Shown piece after piece: positions 31,575 to 38,816 of a stretch of DNA of 41,323 nucleotides. The notes beneath the pieces were generated by a model that was not told the origin of the DNA, searched no databases, and was given only the letters and a program-made list of their open reading frames with translations. A program made the translations under genes and the position numbers. Where the stretch lies: IMG/VR virus record IMGVR_UViG_3300025314_000044, positions 1-41,323 of that record; one strand, written 5' to 3'. The stretch comes from a virus. Positions within the stretch are counted from its first letter, which is position 1. Each line of letters opens with the position of its first letter.

Positions 31575-33865
31575 AGCGGATTCTGGTGTTGCTGGCGGTG
31601 GCGCTGTGCGTGGCGGGAAGTGCGCGGGCGCAAATTGTCCGGAATGCCACAACAGGTTTGACTCCGGCGGACAGTCTGCTGCCGATTATCATTCAACTGT
31701 GGGACTCGGCGGGGTATAACACGGTAGCCATCGACACGACTTTGGACTCCGCCTACATTATCATCCACTACCCGAACGGCGATTCTTGTTACAGCGACAA
31801 CTTCGCGCTGGACGTATCAAGCGAAGGCGGCAAGGTTGATCTGGTGCGGCGGTACGGGTCTGTCATTGCCGCGAGTTACACTGACCAGATTTCCAACATC
31901 GACGGCATAGGGCGCATGGGGAATTACAGTTACATCGTGGTCGCCCGTGATTCATCGTTGAAGCTCAGCAACCCGCCCTTTGGAATCCGGGGCACGTTCC
32001 AGGTGCTGGACACATTACTGAATACGGCCCTGGCCCGGCTGGACGCGGCGGTCAGCAGCCGGTGGGCTGCTTCTGACAGCGCAAACGCCTCGGCCAGCGC
32101 CGCCAACAAGACGTGGGGAACATCATTCGGCGCGGCCTTTACCGCTGGTTCGATGGGTGATTCCCTTAACAATCCTACCTATGTGACCAACAATGATTCT
32201 GCCTACGTGAAGGGGAACATTGCTGGGACGGTGGCGCAAGTTAATTATGTGGGTTCTAATGCGATTCAGTCCTCATCGTTTCAAACGGGGGCGATCACTA
32301 GTGCTTCAATTGCTGATGCCGCAATCGACTCCGCCACATTTGCCAATGACGCTAAAAAGATGATCGCTATTCGTGCGGATTCCGGGACGGCGAAAACGCT
32401 TGCCGCTTCTCAAACGTTCAACATGACGGGGAATATCACGGGGAATCTGTCCGGATCGGTGGGATCAGTGACGAATGACGTGGGAGTTAAATCCCCGGAC
32501 ACAATCGCGGTAGTTCTCAATGTCAACAACATCGCCTCGACCGACACGATTACGACTGTCCTGGGCAATGTGAACGGATCGGTGGCGAGCGTCACGGCGA
32601 AAACAGGATACTCTCTTTCGGATGCCGCCTACGGGGTGGCTGCTGATTCTCTGGCGAAACATTCGGCTAATGCGTCTCTACCGGACACGACTGTTGGCGG
32701 TGCTCTCCGCGAACTGCATGATTCACTCGACACACAGACATGGGCTTCGACTGGGAGCGCTTCCAGCATCGACTCGCTGATGATCCGGCGCTGGGTATGG
32801 GACAGCACATCCGGCAAGTACATTCAGGGGGGCGTGCTCTATAAACGGACGGCAGACTCGGTGTATCTGGCCAACATCAAAGCCGCTGACACGGTCAGTC
32901 TGGTTACGCTGGCCACGACGACAACGAGTGTCACCAATGACGTAGGAGTCAAAGCCGACGACACGGTCCTCTACGTCCGGCATGTGGATACCGTGCTCTA
33001 TGTGGCAGTCGCGGGCACAGCCAACAGCGTCAACATCAAACCCGATGACACGGTGTTGTATGTGCGTCATGTTGATTCAGTCATCACAAGCCCATCGGGA
33101 ACGGGGCTGGATTCAGCGACTACCAGCCGGATTATTGGCCGCAAAGCGTGGGGCATTGCGGCGGGCAATGGTTCTGATTCTGTGGCGGCCACTCTGCGTT
33201 ACATTGCCAATCCGGGCGGATCATCTGCGGGAACGGGCGACAAACCGGAAAGTCTTTATGTCGTCGATACGTCTGGAGCTGACACACGAATTTCCGGGGC
33301 AAAGATCACGCTTCAAAATAGTGCGATGACGCTGACCAGCCCTTTTATTCTGACAACAAATGCCTCCGGGTATGCGATTTTCAACACAGATGCTTCCACC
33401 ACGTACAAGGCGCTTGCCGACTACGGCGGCTATCTTTTCCCACTGCGTACCTTTACGACGTCTGCCGGGGCAACTGCTGGGATGGATTCGATTCCTGGTT
33501 ACGATCTTGTTCCGGGTGCAACATCTCCCGGCACGCAGAAGACGACACTTTACGACACACCGCGGGATGCTGGAGGCAATACCCTGCCTTATGCCACAGT
33601 CACCATTACGTTAGTAGGAAGCATGGGAGCGTATACCAGCACAACCGCCATTGTGCCGGGCCGGATTGTTGCGAGGGCTAATTCATCGGGTTTGTGGGAA
33701 GCGTCAATTTACGGCAACGATTCATTGTATGTTGGAGGCGTCGGATCGACAACAAGTTACGATATCAAGATCGAACACTCGAACCTGGTTCAGCCGGTCA
33801 CGTACCAGCAGATATTTGTCCCGGCTAACGGAGCAACAACAACACTGTTAAGTCTGCTTCCATAG
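31571..33865 (+). CDS. Tail-fibre-like protein with Sec signal peptide and beta repeats
   Basis: A 764-residue protein; the ATGA overlap couples it to the previous gene. Residues 1-21 are a signal peptide (MKRI, core LVLLAVALCVAG, cleavage ARA before QIV). The middle is a Ser/Ala/Asn/Thr-rich shaft with short repeats: TNDVGVKSPDT, TNDVGVKADDT and KPDDTVLYVRHVD units around residues 300-510. The C-terminal part (SGAKITLQNSAMTLT ... AIFNTDASTTYKA) resembles Ig-like or carboxypeptidase-regulatory domains, duplicated once. It is the last large structural gene before the lysozyme-like gene. Confidence 0.6.
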   Translation: MKRILVLLAVALCVAGSARAQIVRNATTGLTPADSLLPIIIQLWDSAGYNTVAIDTTLDSAYIIIHYPNGDSCYSDNFALDVSSEGGKVDLVRRYGSVIAASYTDQISNIDGIGRMGNYSYIVVARDSSLKLSNPPFGIRGTFQVLDTLLNTALARLDAAVSSRWAASDSANASASAANKTWGTSFGAAFTAGSMGDSLNNPTYVTNNDSAYVKGNIAGTVAQVNYVGSNAIQSSSFQTGAITSASIADAAIDSATFANDAKKMIAIRADSGTAKTLAASQTFNMTGNITGNLSGSVGSVTNDVGVKSPDTIAVVLNVNNIASTDTITTVLGNVNGSVASVTAKTGYSLSDAAYGVAADSLAKHSANASLPDTTVGGALRELHDSLDTQTWASTGSASSIDSLMIRRWVWDSTSGKYIQGGVLYKRTADSVYLANIKAADTVSLVTLATTTTSVTNDVGVKADDTVLYVRHVDTVLYVAVAGTANSVNIKPDDTVLYVRHVDSVITSPSGTGLDSATTSRIIGRKAWGIAAGNGSDSVAATLRYIANPGGSSAGTGDKPESLYVVDTSGADTRISGAKITLQNSAMTLTSPFILTTNASGYAIFNTDASTTYKALADYGGYLFPLRTFTTSAGATAGMDSIPGYDLVPGATSPGTQKTTLYDTPRDAGGNTLPYATVTITLVGSMGAYTSTTAIVPGRIVARANSSGLWEASIYGNDSLYVGGVGSTTSYDIKIEHSNLVQPVTYQQIFVPANGATTTLLSLLP

Positions 33866-33873
33866 GAGGCGCA

Positions 33874-34011
33874 ATGCCAAAGGGATACGAGCGAATGAGA
33901 GATGCCTTTATTGAAAAAGGAATGAGTGAAGACGCTGCCAAGACAAAGGCCGCGAAGATTTGGAACGCAAAACATTCCAAAAACCCGGTCACCCGGAAAA
34001 AACACAAATGA
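33874..34011 (+). CDS. 45-residue Lys-rich small phage protein
   Basis: AGGAGG at 33864-33869 precedes the ATG at 33874. The product (MPKGYERMRDAFIEKGMSED ... AAKTKAAKIWNAKHSKNPVT) is a short basic helical peptide like others near lysis and fibre genes in many phages, of unknown function. The stop overlaps the lysozyme-like start (ATGA), so both are co-translated. Confidence 0.75.
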   Translation: MPKGYERMRDAFIEKGMSEDAAKTKAAKIWNAKHSKNPVTRKKHK

Positions 34012-34481
34012 GCTACGATCTGCGCCAGTTCGACGACTTGCTGAGACGGCGCCTTCAGCATCACGCGGCCAGCGGTTTGCCGCTGTACTCTGATTCGGCG
34101 GTTGTCTTGCTGTTAGGCACAGCGGCCCATGAGAGCGGATTCGGCACATTTCTGCGGCAAGTTAATGGCCCAGCGCTTGGGATCTTTCAGATTGAACCGC
34201 CGACCTTCGAATGGCTGCGGGGGAAATACGAGGACCAGTTCCCGCGATTGCTGGGAGTAACGGCTGATCAATTGGAGTGGGACCTGGACTTGTCGATTCT
34301 GGTGGCGCGGCTGCGATATTACGTTGCTCCCCCGCCACTTCCCGATCCGACCGATCTGGAGGATATGGCCGCGTACTGGTTTGAGCACTACAATTGTAGC
34401 GGTGTCGAAGCCCGGCGGCAACAGTTCATGCTCGACTGGAAGCGGTATGGGCTGCCATGGGAAACCCATATTGATGTCTGA
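34008..34481 (+). CDS. Lysozyme/transglycosylase-like endolysin (putative)
   Basis: A 157-residue protein. GTAAHESGFGTFLRQ ... GPALGIFQIEPPT has the E-S-G...G-x-F/Q-I-E-P pattern of phage lytic-transglycosylase-like enzymes, with Glu42 as likely catalytic residue. It would cut glycan strands of peptidoglycan. There is no signal peptide, so it would need a holin (candidates at 27538 and 8281). It is the last gene of the late block. The ATG at 34008 was chosen for the ATGA overlap; the upstream extension reads through the small gene in another frame. Confidence 0.7.
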   Translation: MSYDLRQFDDLLRRRLQHHAASGLPLYSDSAVVLLLGTAAHESGFGTFLRQVNGPALGIFQIEPPTFEWLRGKYEDQFPRLLGVTADQLEWDLDLSILVARLRYYVAPPPLPDPTDLEDMAAYWFEHYNCSGVEARRQQFMLDWKRYGLPWETHIDV

Positions 34482-34519
34482 TTCGAGTCCTGCCCCCCAG
34501 ATGTCATTCTGCAAAGAGA

Positions 34520-34543
34520 ACGGCCCAGCTGTAACTGGACCGT
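34520..34543. terminator. Hairpin after the late genes
   Basis: ACGGCCCAG and CTGGACCGT pair over nine positions with one C/A mismatch around CTGTAA. It lies about 40 bases past the last late gene. There is no T-run on the plus strand; on the minus strand TTCTCTTT follows. It may slow or end late transcription together with the hairpin at 34658. Confidence 0.4.
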
Positions 34544-34657
34544 CCGAAAACTGAATCAACACCGCCAAAAGGGATAGGAGGGCGATTCTCTTTGAATCTA
34601 AGTCGAGGCCCACCAGCGGTCAAGCTTTATTTCGCATAGCAACCCGCGTGCCGGATT

Positions 34658-34682
34658 GCCGGATGCCGGCCGGATTTATTTT
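34658..34682 (+). terminator. Likely late-operon terminator
   Basis: GCCGG pairs with CCGGC around ATG, followed by CGG and ATTTATTTT. The stem is short (5 bp) but GC-only and the tail is T-rich. The position between the late block and the early promoter at 34704 supports a terminator. Confidence 0.45.
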
Positions 34683-34703
34683 CAGACGGGGTGAAGATTT
34701 TCC

Positions 34704-34732
34704 TTGCACACGTGTATAGACACTCGTATAAA
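34704..34732 (+). promoter_or_regulatory. Early promoter with overlapping palindrome
   Basis: -35 TTGCAC (34704-34709) and -10 TATAAA (34727-34732) are separated by exactly 17 bases, a strong sigma70-type promoter. The 8-bp palindrome ACACGTGT (34708-34715) overlaps the -35 box and a related ACACTCGT follows at 34720-34727, suggesting an operator. It drives the early block beginning with an HTH gene, so autoregulation is plausible. Confidence 0.75.
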
Positions 34733-34756
34733 TGACGACAAGGAGAATGAGGACAC

Positions 34757-34999
34757 ATGCCAAAACACCATGAACATGAAATCGAGGCCCCATCGAAATT
34801 GTGGGCATGGTTGCGAACCCACACGATGCCAAATTGGAGACGCATTCTCTGGCGTGATGTTGCTGTTGCCAGCAACATGAGTCATGGCACACTCTACGCA
34901 ATCGCCAAGGGTCAAGAGCCGACCGCGGAGCAAAAAGACGCGATTCTCGCGGGGCTGCGGTCGATGGGATTGGACGTCAAAGAAAAGGATCTGTGGTGA
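34757..34999 (+). CDS. Small helix-turn-helix protein, first gene of the early block
   Basis: An 80-residue protein 25 bases after the -10 box, with a GAGGACAC ribosome site. DVAVASNMSHGTLYAIAKGQEPTAEQ fits a Cro/Xre-type helix-turn-helix (recognition helix GTLYAIAKG). As the promoter-proximal gene it is likely a repressor or Cro-like regulator of its own promoter. No peptidase or effector domain is present. Confidence 0.6.
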   Translation: MPKHHEHEIEAPSKLWAWLRTHTMPNWRRILWRDVAVASNMSHGTLYAIAKGQEPTAEQKDAILAGLRSMGLDVKEKDLW

Positions 35000-35050
35000 T
35001 CAATACTTTAGGCTGCGTGGATTCCTGCGTTTTCACTGCGGCCGAACGGG

Positions 35051-35082
35051 CGCGGGGTTTGAGGCCCCTCCTTTTCCCCGCG
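35051..35082. other. Inverted repeat before the tRNA
   Basis: CGCGGGG (35051-35057) pairs perfectly with CCCCGCG (35076-35082); an inner GAGG/CCTC can also pair. It fills the gap between the HTH gene and the tRNA and may be a processing or termination structure. Confidence 0.45.
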
Positions 35083-35091
35083 TCCCAAAAC

Positions 35092-35164
35092 ACCCCCGGA
35101 GCTCACATGGAAGAGCAGCGGCTTTCTAAGCCGATGGCAGCGGGTTCGATTCCCACCGGGGGTT
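35092..35164 (+). tRNA. tRNA-Arg (anticodon UCU)
   Basis: A full cloverleaf can be drawn. The acceptor is ACCCCCG with CGGGGGT. The D-arm is GCTC/GAGC with loop ACATGGAA. The anticodon stem CGGC/GCCG (outer pair G-A mismatched) carries loop TTTCTAA, giving anticodon TCT. The variable loop is TGGCA and the T-arm is GCGGG-TTCGATT-CCCAC with one mismatch. The discriminator is T and no CCA is encoded. It decodes AGA/AGG, likely rare in this GC-leaning host and phage. Confidence 0.85.
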
Positions 35165-35182
35165 CAGTTTTCGTCCTTCGCA

Positions 35183-35246
35183 GCGCTACTCCGGGTAGCG
35201 CACATGCGATGGTCCAGCCGGGCGCGCCCGCACTGGTGCGCCCGGC
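35183..35246 (+). other. Two strong hairpins after the tRNA
   Basis: GCGCTAC/GTAGCGC (35183-35201, loop TCCGG) is followed by GCCGGGCGC/GCGCCCGGC (35217-35225 with 35238-35246). Neither has a T-run. They could guide tRNA 3' processing, cause partial termination, or form a small structured RNA between the tRNA and the gene at 35300. Confidence 0.55.
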
Positions 35247-35299
35247 CCCCAGGAATTCAGCGGAAACAACGGATACAACCCTAACCAGAAGGAGACATC

Positions 35300-35491
35300 A
35301 TGAATGAGAATGCGGTTCCCACCGAGCCAGTCGGGCCAATTAAGAAGAAATCTATTATCGAACAATTCACCGAGGAAATTGCAGTGCGGAGCGTGCTGCT
35401 GGAACGAACGATAGCTCTCCACGAGTACCTCACGACTCAGCCAGAACTCGTCGCCAAACTGGAGGAACTGGGCGCAGACATCTATCTCTGA
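35300..35491 (+). CDS. Small hypothetical protein
   Basis: A 63-residue acidic, mainly helical protein (IIEQFTEEIAVRSVLLERTIALHEYL when read through) with AGAAGGAG before the ATG. No cysteines, no membrane segment, no family recognised. It opens a run of short genes with good ribosome sites. Confidence 0.65.
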   Translation: MNENAVPTEPVGPIKKKSIIEQFTEEIAVRSVLLERTIALHEYLTTQPELVAKLEELGADIYL

Positions 35492-35506
35492 CCCCTGAAG
35501 CCTGAC

Positions 35507-35551
35507 GTGGCAGAAATCCTCCAGATCATGGCAAAGTGGGGGCTTGCATGA
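35507..35551 (+). CDS. Micro-ORF of 14 residues, possible coupling peptide
   Basis: GTG at 35507 encodes MAEILQIMAKWGLA and its stop overlaps the ATG at 35548. The upstream site is weak (CCTGAAG). It may exist only to couple translation to the next ORF; whether it is made is unknown. Confidence 0.25.
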   Translation: MAEILQIMAKWGLA

Positions 35552-35703
35552 ATAACCTGAACCCTAAGATGGAGGGTATGCCACCGGACACAATCACGCT
35601 TGGATCATCGGTGGGCCGTGTGCCAAAGGCCATCAGGATCAAATCGCCGGAGTTGAGCCCCCGGCAACAAGCGCCAGCGGTCGCGGGCGAAGTCACCGCA
35701 TAG
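35548..35703 (+). CDS. 51-residue hypothetical protein
   Basis: Starts at 35548 with an ATGA overlap to a micro-ORF and ends at TAG 35701-35703. The product is Pro/Ser-rich with a basic middle (RVPKAIRIKSPELS) and is likely disordered. The ribosome site is poor (GTGGGGGC). It is a tentative gene; it fills a gap otherwise without coding. Confidence 0.35.
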   Translation: MNNLNPKMEGMPPDTITLGSSVGRVPKAIRIKSPELSPRQQAPAVAGEVTA

Positions 35704-35812
35704 GATAGCGTACTGACGACAAACAACCCGGCGGGCGGGGAGCCGTAGGAACCGGCGATAGCAAATGACACCGAATCTGCCCCGCTTGCCGGGGAATCGA
35801 AAAGGAGGATGG

Positions 35813-36010
35813 ATGAGGCAACTCGAAATTGAAGTGTCGGCTGAGACTGGCGGATTCCGAATCATCTGCCAGGTCGTCGATTACAACCTCGACAAGGCGA
35901 TCATCGCTACCAGCGGAGCCGTCTGCTCCACCTACTCGCAGATCTCAACGCGCATCAAGGCTCTGGTCACGGTGGCGCAGGAGCACATGCAGCCAATCGA
36001 CCCGAAGTAA
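35813..36010 (+). CDS. Small hypothetical protein
   Basis: A 65-residue protein from the ATG at 35813, directly after AAAGGAGG. Strand-like start (QLEIEVSAETGGFRIICQVV) and a helical end. An earlier ATG at 35765 lacks a comparable site. A small hairpin (CCCCG/CGGGG) lies just upstream in the 110-bp gap from 35704. Function unknown. Confidence 0.65.
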   Translation: MRQLEIEVSAETGGFRIICQVVDYNLDKAIIATSGAVCSTYSQISTRIKALVTVAQEHMQPIDPK

Positions 36011-36044
36011 TCCACGCGGCACTATTGCCGCAAACAGGAGGGCT

Positions 36045-36530
36045 ATGCCGAAAACGAACGAAGCGAAAATCGAGCCGGAAGTTGCGCCAATGCCCGAGAT
36101 TACCATCGAATCCAAGAAGGAGCCGACAAAAACGCCGATCATCAAGTCCAAGCGCTGGCTACGCTATGATTTCAAGCAGAATGAGATCGTTGACCAGAGT
36201 AAGGCACTCGCACAGAACATCGAGCGAGTTGCGACCCTCGACTCTGAACTCGACAGCATCAAGGCCACCTATAAGGCCAAGATCGGATCGGCCGAGAGTC
36301 ACATCACTTTGCTTTCGCAGGCCGTAAACAAGGGCTACGAAATGCGGGACATCGAATGCATTACCGAAATGCACGCGCCGAAGAATGGCTGGAAGACCAC
36401 CAGCCGCGTCGATACGGGCGAAATTGTTGAGACTGAAAAAATGGATGCTCACGAGATGCAGGAACAACTGCCGCTTGGTGGCGATGCGGATGATGATGAT
36501 GACGATGGCTCAGAAAGTGAAGGCGAATGA
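36045..36530 (+). CDS. Hypothetical coiled-coil protein with acidic tail
   Basis: A 161-residue protein with AGGAGG before the ATG. The first 45 residues are Lys/Glu/Pro-rich and flexible. A helical region (NIERVATLDSELDSIKATYK) follows, then a conserved-looking MHAPKNGWKTTSRVDTGEIV segment often seen in uncharacterised phage early proteins, then an Asp-run tail (DADDDDDDGSESEGE). Such acidic tails resemble those of ssDNA-binding or DNA-mimic proteins, but no OB-fold is evident. Confidence 0.65.
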   Translation: MPKTNEAKIEPEVAPMPEITIESKKEPTKTPIIKSKRWLRYDFKQNEIVDQSKALAQNIERVATLDSELDSIKATYKAKIGSAESHITLLSQAVNKGYEMRDIECITEMHAPKNGWKTTSRVDTGEIVETEKMDAHEMQEQLPLGGDADDDDDDGSESEGE

Positions 36531-36775
36531 TGCGAACTCTCACCAGACCCGAAAGCGCGGTCCTCGCGTGCGTCCCGGAATCGACACGCGCCGCATTCAT
36601 GCGATCCGGGACTGTCAAGCAGGGGGCCGCAGATAGACATAAATACCACCCCGCAACCGTCGAGGCCGTCTGGTTACGCCTGATTGCGAGCGGTCTCATC
36701 GAAGAGACCGTGGGTTTCTGCCGCCGGACGGCGGATGGCGACATGGCGTTGGAACCACAAGGAATAAACGTATGA
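36527..36775 (+). CDS. Small winged-helix-like hypothetical protein
   Basis: An 82-residue protein starting at tandem ATGs (36527 or 36530) that overlap the upstream stop. The segment TVEAVWLRLIASGLIEETVGFCRRT has the helix-then-wing look of a small wHTH, compatible with DNA binding. No named family. ATGA overlap to the next gene. Confidence 0.55.
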   Translation: MMRTLTRPESAVLACVPESTRAAFMRSGTVKQGAADRHKYHPATVEAVWLRLIASGLIEETVGFCRRTADGDMALEPQGINV

Positions 36776-36975
36776 CCACGCTCAGACTCGCGCATAATCA
36801 TACGATCTGTCACTGCCAGAGTTGCGAGCGGCTGAACCGGTCACATGTTCGGCAAGTGGTGGCGATTTATCTGCCCCGTGCGATCGCGGCGTTGTTCGGC
36901 GGGTTCATCCTCTACCACCTGATCCGCTGGATGGTGGCGGGGTTTCCGGGCTTGCTCAGAATTGGAGGAATGTGA
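36772..36975 (+). CDS. Small membrane protein with Cys/His N-terminus
   Basis: A 67-residue protein. The N-terminus HNHTICHCQSCERLNRSH could bind a metal; it is followed by one membrane segment (AIAALFGGFILYHLI) and a short tail. It starts by ATGA overlap and ends at the next ATG. A small early inner-membrane protein of unknown role. Confidence 0.55.
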   Translation: MTTLRLAHNHTICHCQSCERLNRSHVRQVVAIYLPRAIAALFGGFILYHLIRWMVAGFPGLLRIGGM

Positions 36976-37181
36976 TGAGAGACGCATACGATCAGACAGT
37001 CAATGCCATTTCGGCGGGTGCTTCCGAACTCGCCGATCGAATCCGAGAGTTGGAATCCGAGGTCGCCGAATTGAAGTCGGACAACGATTCCCTCATAAAG
37101 ATGGTTGCGACCTTGCAGGATGATCTGAAGGACGCGATTGAGGCGCTGGACAATAAAGCCGCCAGTGCGGTGAAAGAATGA
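36975..37181 (+). CDS. Small coiled-coil protein
   Basis: A 68-residue protein with TTGGAGGAATGTG before the ATG. Nearly all of it is one amphipathic helix with heptads (IRELESEVAELKSDNDSLIKM). It probably dimerises. It overlaps the stop of the membrane protein by one base and ends in an ATGA overlap. Function unknown. Confidence 0.65.
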   Translation: MRDAYDQTVNAISAGASELADRIRELESEVAELKSDNDSLIKMVATLQDDLKDAIEALDNKAASAVKE

Positions 37182-37240
37182 ACGAAGCCCTGACGTGTTA
37201 CTCGCCGAGGCTTCTGCCAGTTCGGAGGGCAAATGACTAA
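37178..37240 (+). CDS. 20-residue micro-ORF
   Basis: An ATG at 37178 in an ATGA overlap encodes MNEALTCYSPRLLPVRRAND and overlaps the next gene's start. It carries the next gene's ribosome site (CGGAGGGC), so it may serve translational coupling. Whether the peptide is functional is unknown. Confidence 0.3.
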   Translation: MNEALTCYSPRLLPVRRAND

Positions 37241-37661
37241 ACAGGCGCTTGCGATCTGTCGTGTTGCTAAACGTCACGGTTACGTTCTCGAACAAGAACA
37301 GCCAGAGATCAGATTATTGATTTTCAGCAAGGGCAGTGTTCAGGTGAACGTCTACTGGACACGCATGACCGTTTCTACATGCCTCAGACATCCTACGCTG
37401 GGAAAGACGCAATTGTTTCGACGTGAGGTTTCGCTGACGTTGCTGGACAAAATTTTCGAGAACCCACGAGTCCATACGGATAAGGGATATCGAAAGAAAC
37501 GAAGCCCCGGCCAGCACTCAGTGACCGGGGCCACAACGCAAGAACAACCGAAAGGAAGATACTCATGGGAACAGATCAGTCAACAGAAAAAACGTGGGGG
37601 GAACGAGTCGATTCATTGTGTGACAGCTATCTCCAGAATGGCCGGGAGGAGGAGCGTCTAA
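37233..37661 (+). CDS. Hypothetical protein with an overlapping, probably unstructured tail
   Basis: A 142-residue protein; CGGAGGGC precedes the ATG. The first 90 residues form a compact basic domain (KRHGYVLEQEQPEIRLLIF ... NPRVHTDKGYRKK) with a strand-rich pattern seen in other uncharacterised phage proteins. After about residue 95 the composition becomes Gln/Lys-rich and overlaps the next gene by 97 bases, so the tail may be non-essential or the result of a lost stop. Confidence 0.55.
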   Translation: MTKQALAICRVAKRHGYVLEQEQPEIRLLIFSKGSVQVNVYWTRMTVSTCLRHPTLGKTQLFRREVSLTLLDKIFENPRVHTDKGYRKKRSPGQHSVTGATTQEQPKGRYSWEQISQQKKRGGNESIHCVTAISRMAGRRSV

Positions 37662-37867
37662 GAATCTCGGAGTGGCTTCTGGCTTGCGGCCAAGGGGACT
37701 TGGCCCGGCGAATCCACGATGGGGAACATTTGAGATATGGGTTTCCGTTGATCGCGGCGGAGAACCAGGTCGTGCATGAGGGGGACGGATTCCCCGATCC
37801 GCCGGATCCCGGCATGTCGGATGAGGGGCAAGAAGCGGACAGAGAGGCGGCACACCATGACGCGTGA
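37565..37867 (+). CDS. Small acidic hypothetical protein
   Basis: A 100-residue protein with GAAAGGAAG before the ATG. Helical first half (RVDSLCDSYLQNGREEERLRI) and acidic, Pro-rich second half. It overlaps the YqaJ-type gene by 11 bases, so it is probably co-translated with the recombination genes. Function unknown. Confidence 0.55.
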   Translation: MGTDQSTEKTWGERVDSLCDSYLQNGREEERLRISEWLLACGQGDLARRIHDGEHLRYGFPLIAAENQVVHEGDGFPDPPDPGMSDEGQEADREAAHHDA

Positions 37868-38816
37868 GGAATGGCTGGTGGAGCGCCGCAAAGGGATCGG
37901 GGCAAGTGACGCTGCGGCGGTTCTCGGTCTAAATCCCTATATGGGGCCGGTCGCCGTCTACAATGACAAGATCGGGATCGGCTCGGAAGTTGTCGAAACG
38001 GAAGCCATGAAGTGGGGCCGGAAGTTGGAACCGTTCGTGGCCGATGCGTTCATGGATCGTCACCCGGAATACCGGCTGGTCACGCCCCCTGAATATCACA
38101 TGGTGTGGCATCCCCAGTTGAAATTCATTTTCTGCACGCCGGACCGGTTCCTTGATCCGATCAACGGCGCTCCTGCTGCGGGGTTGCAATTGAAAACAGT
38201 GGGTGGCTACGCCATTCGCCACTGGCCGGAAGATAATATGCCAGACCGGTATCTGGTTCAGTGCATCCATGAGAATGCCTGTAATCCAGAGCGGAGCGTT
38301 TGGTTTCTTGATGCGCTGGTTGGCGGCCAGGCTGAGCGCGAATATCGGATCGAGCGCGACCTGGCGCTGGAGCATGAAATACTCCGTCGGCTCTCGGCCT
38401 TTTGGGAGGACCATGTAATTGCCCGTGTTCCGCCGCCATTGGATTCGACACCGGCGAGTGACCGGCTGCTGAAGCATCTGTACCCGGCTGCGGGGCAATT
38501 TGTTCGACAGGCCACAGCACGGGAGGCCGCCCTCTTGGATGAATTCCGCGAACTGAGAATTCGGTATTCGGGAGTCGAGGAAGCCTATGATGCGATCGAG
38601 AACCGGGTCAAAGAACTGATCGGCACTGACAAGGGCCTGGACTGGATTGGCGGCCGGGTCCTGTGGGGGTCTGTCAGCGGTCGCAGAAGGACGAATTGGA
38701 AAGCTGTGGCCGATGCATTGAACGCGCCCGCAGAGGTCGTCGAGGCGCACACTGAAGTATCGGCGCCGTTGCGCCGGTTCACCGTGAAACTGAACGAGGA
38801 TGAATCCAATGGCTGA
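37857..38816 (+). CDS. YqaJ-like viral recombinase nuclease (lambda-exonuclease type)
   Basis: A 319-residue protein. GIGASDAAAVLGLNPY opens the family's conserved N-terminal motif. WGRKLEPFVA supplies the first acidic residue, CTPDRFL the central Asp, and LQLKTV the E/Q-x-K motif; here it is Q-L-K. It would resect double-stranded DNA ends 5'-3' and hand the 3' strand to the RecT protein encoded next. The ATG at 37857 fits the family start. A C-terminal helical extension (residues about 200-319) is normal for the group. Confidence 0.85.
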   Translation: MTREEWLVERRKGIGASDAAAVLGLNPYMGPVAVYNDKIGIGSEVVETEAMKWGRKLEPFVADAFMDRHPEYRLVTPPEYHMVWHPQLKFIFCTPDRFLDPINGAPAAGLQLKTVGGYAIRHWPEDNMPDRYLVQCIHENACNPERSVWFLDALVGGQAEREYRIERDLALEHEILRRLSAFWEDHVIARVPPPLDSTPASDRLLKHLYPAAGQFVRQATAREAALLDEFRELRIRYSGVEEAYDAIENRVKELIGTDKGLDWIGGRVLWGSVSGRRRTNWKAVADALNAPAEVVEAHTEVSAPLRRFTVKLNEDESNG

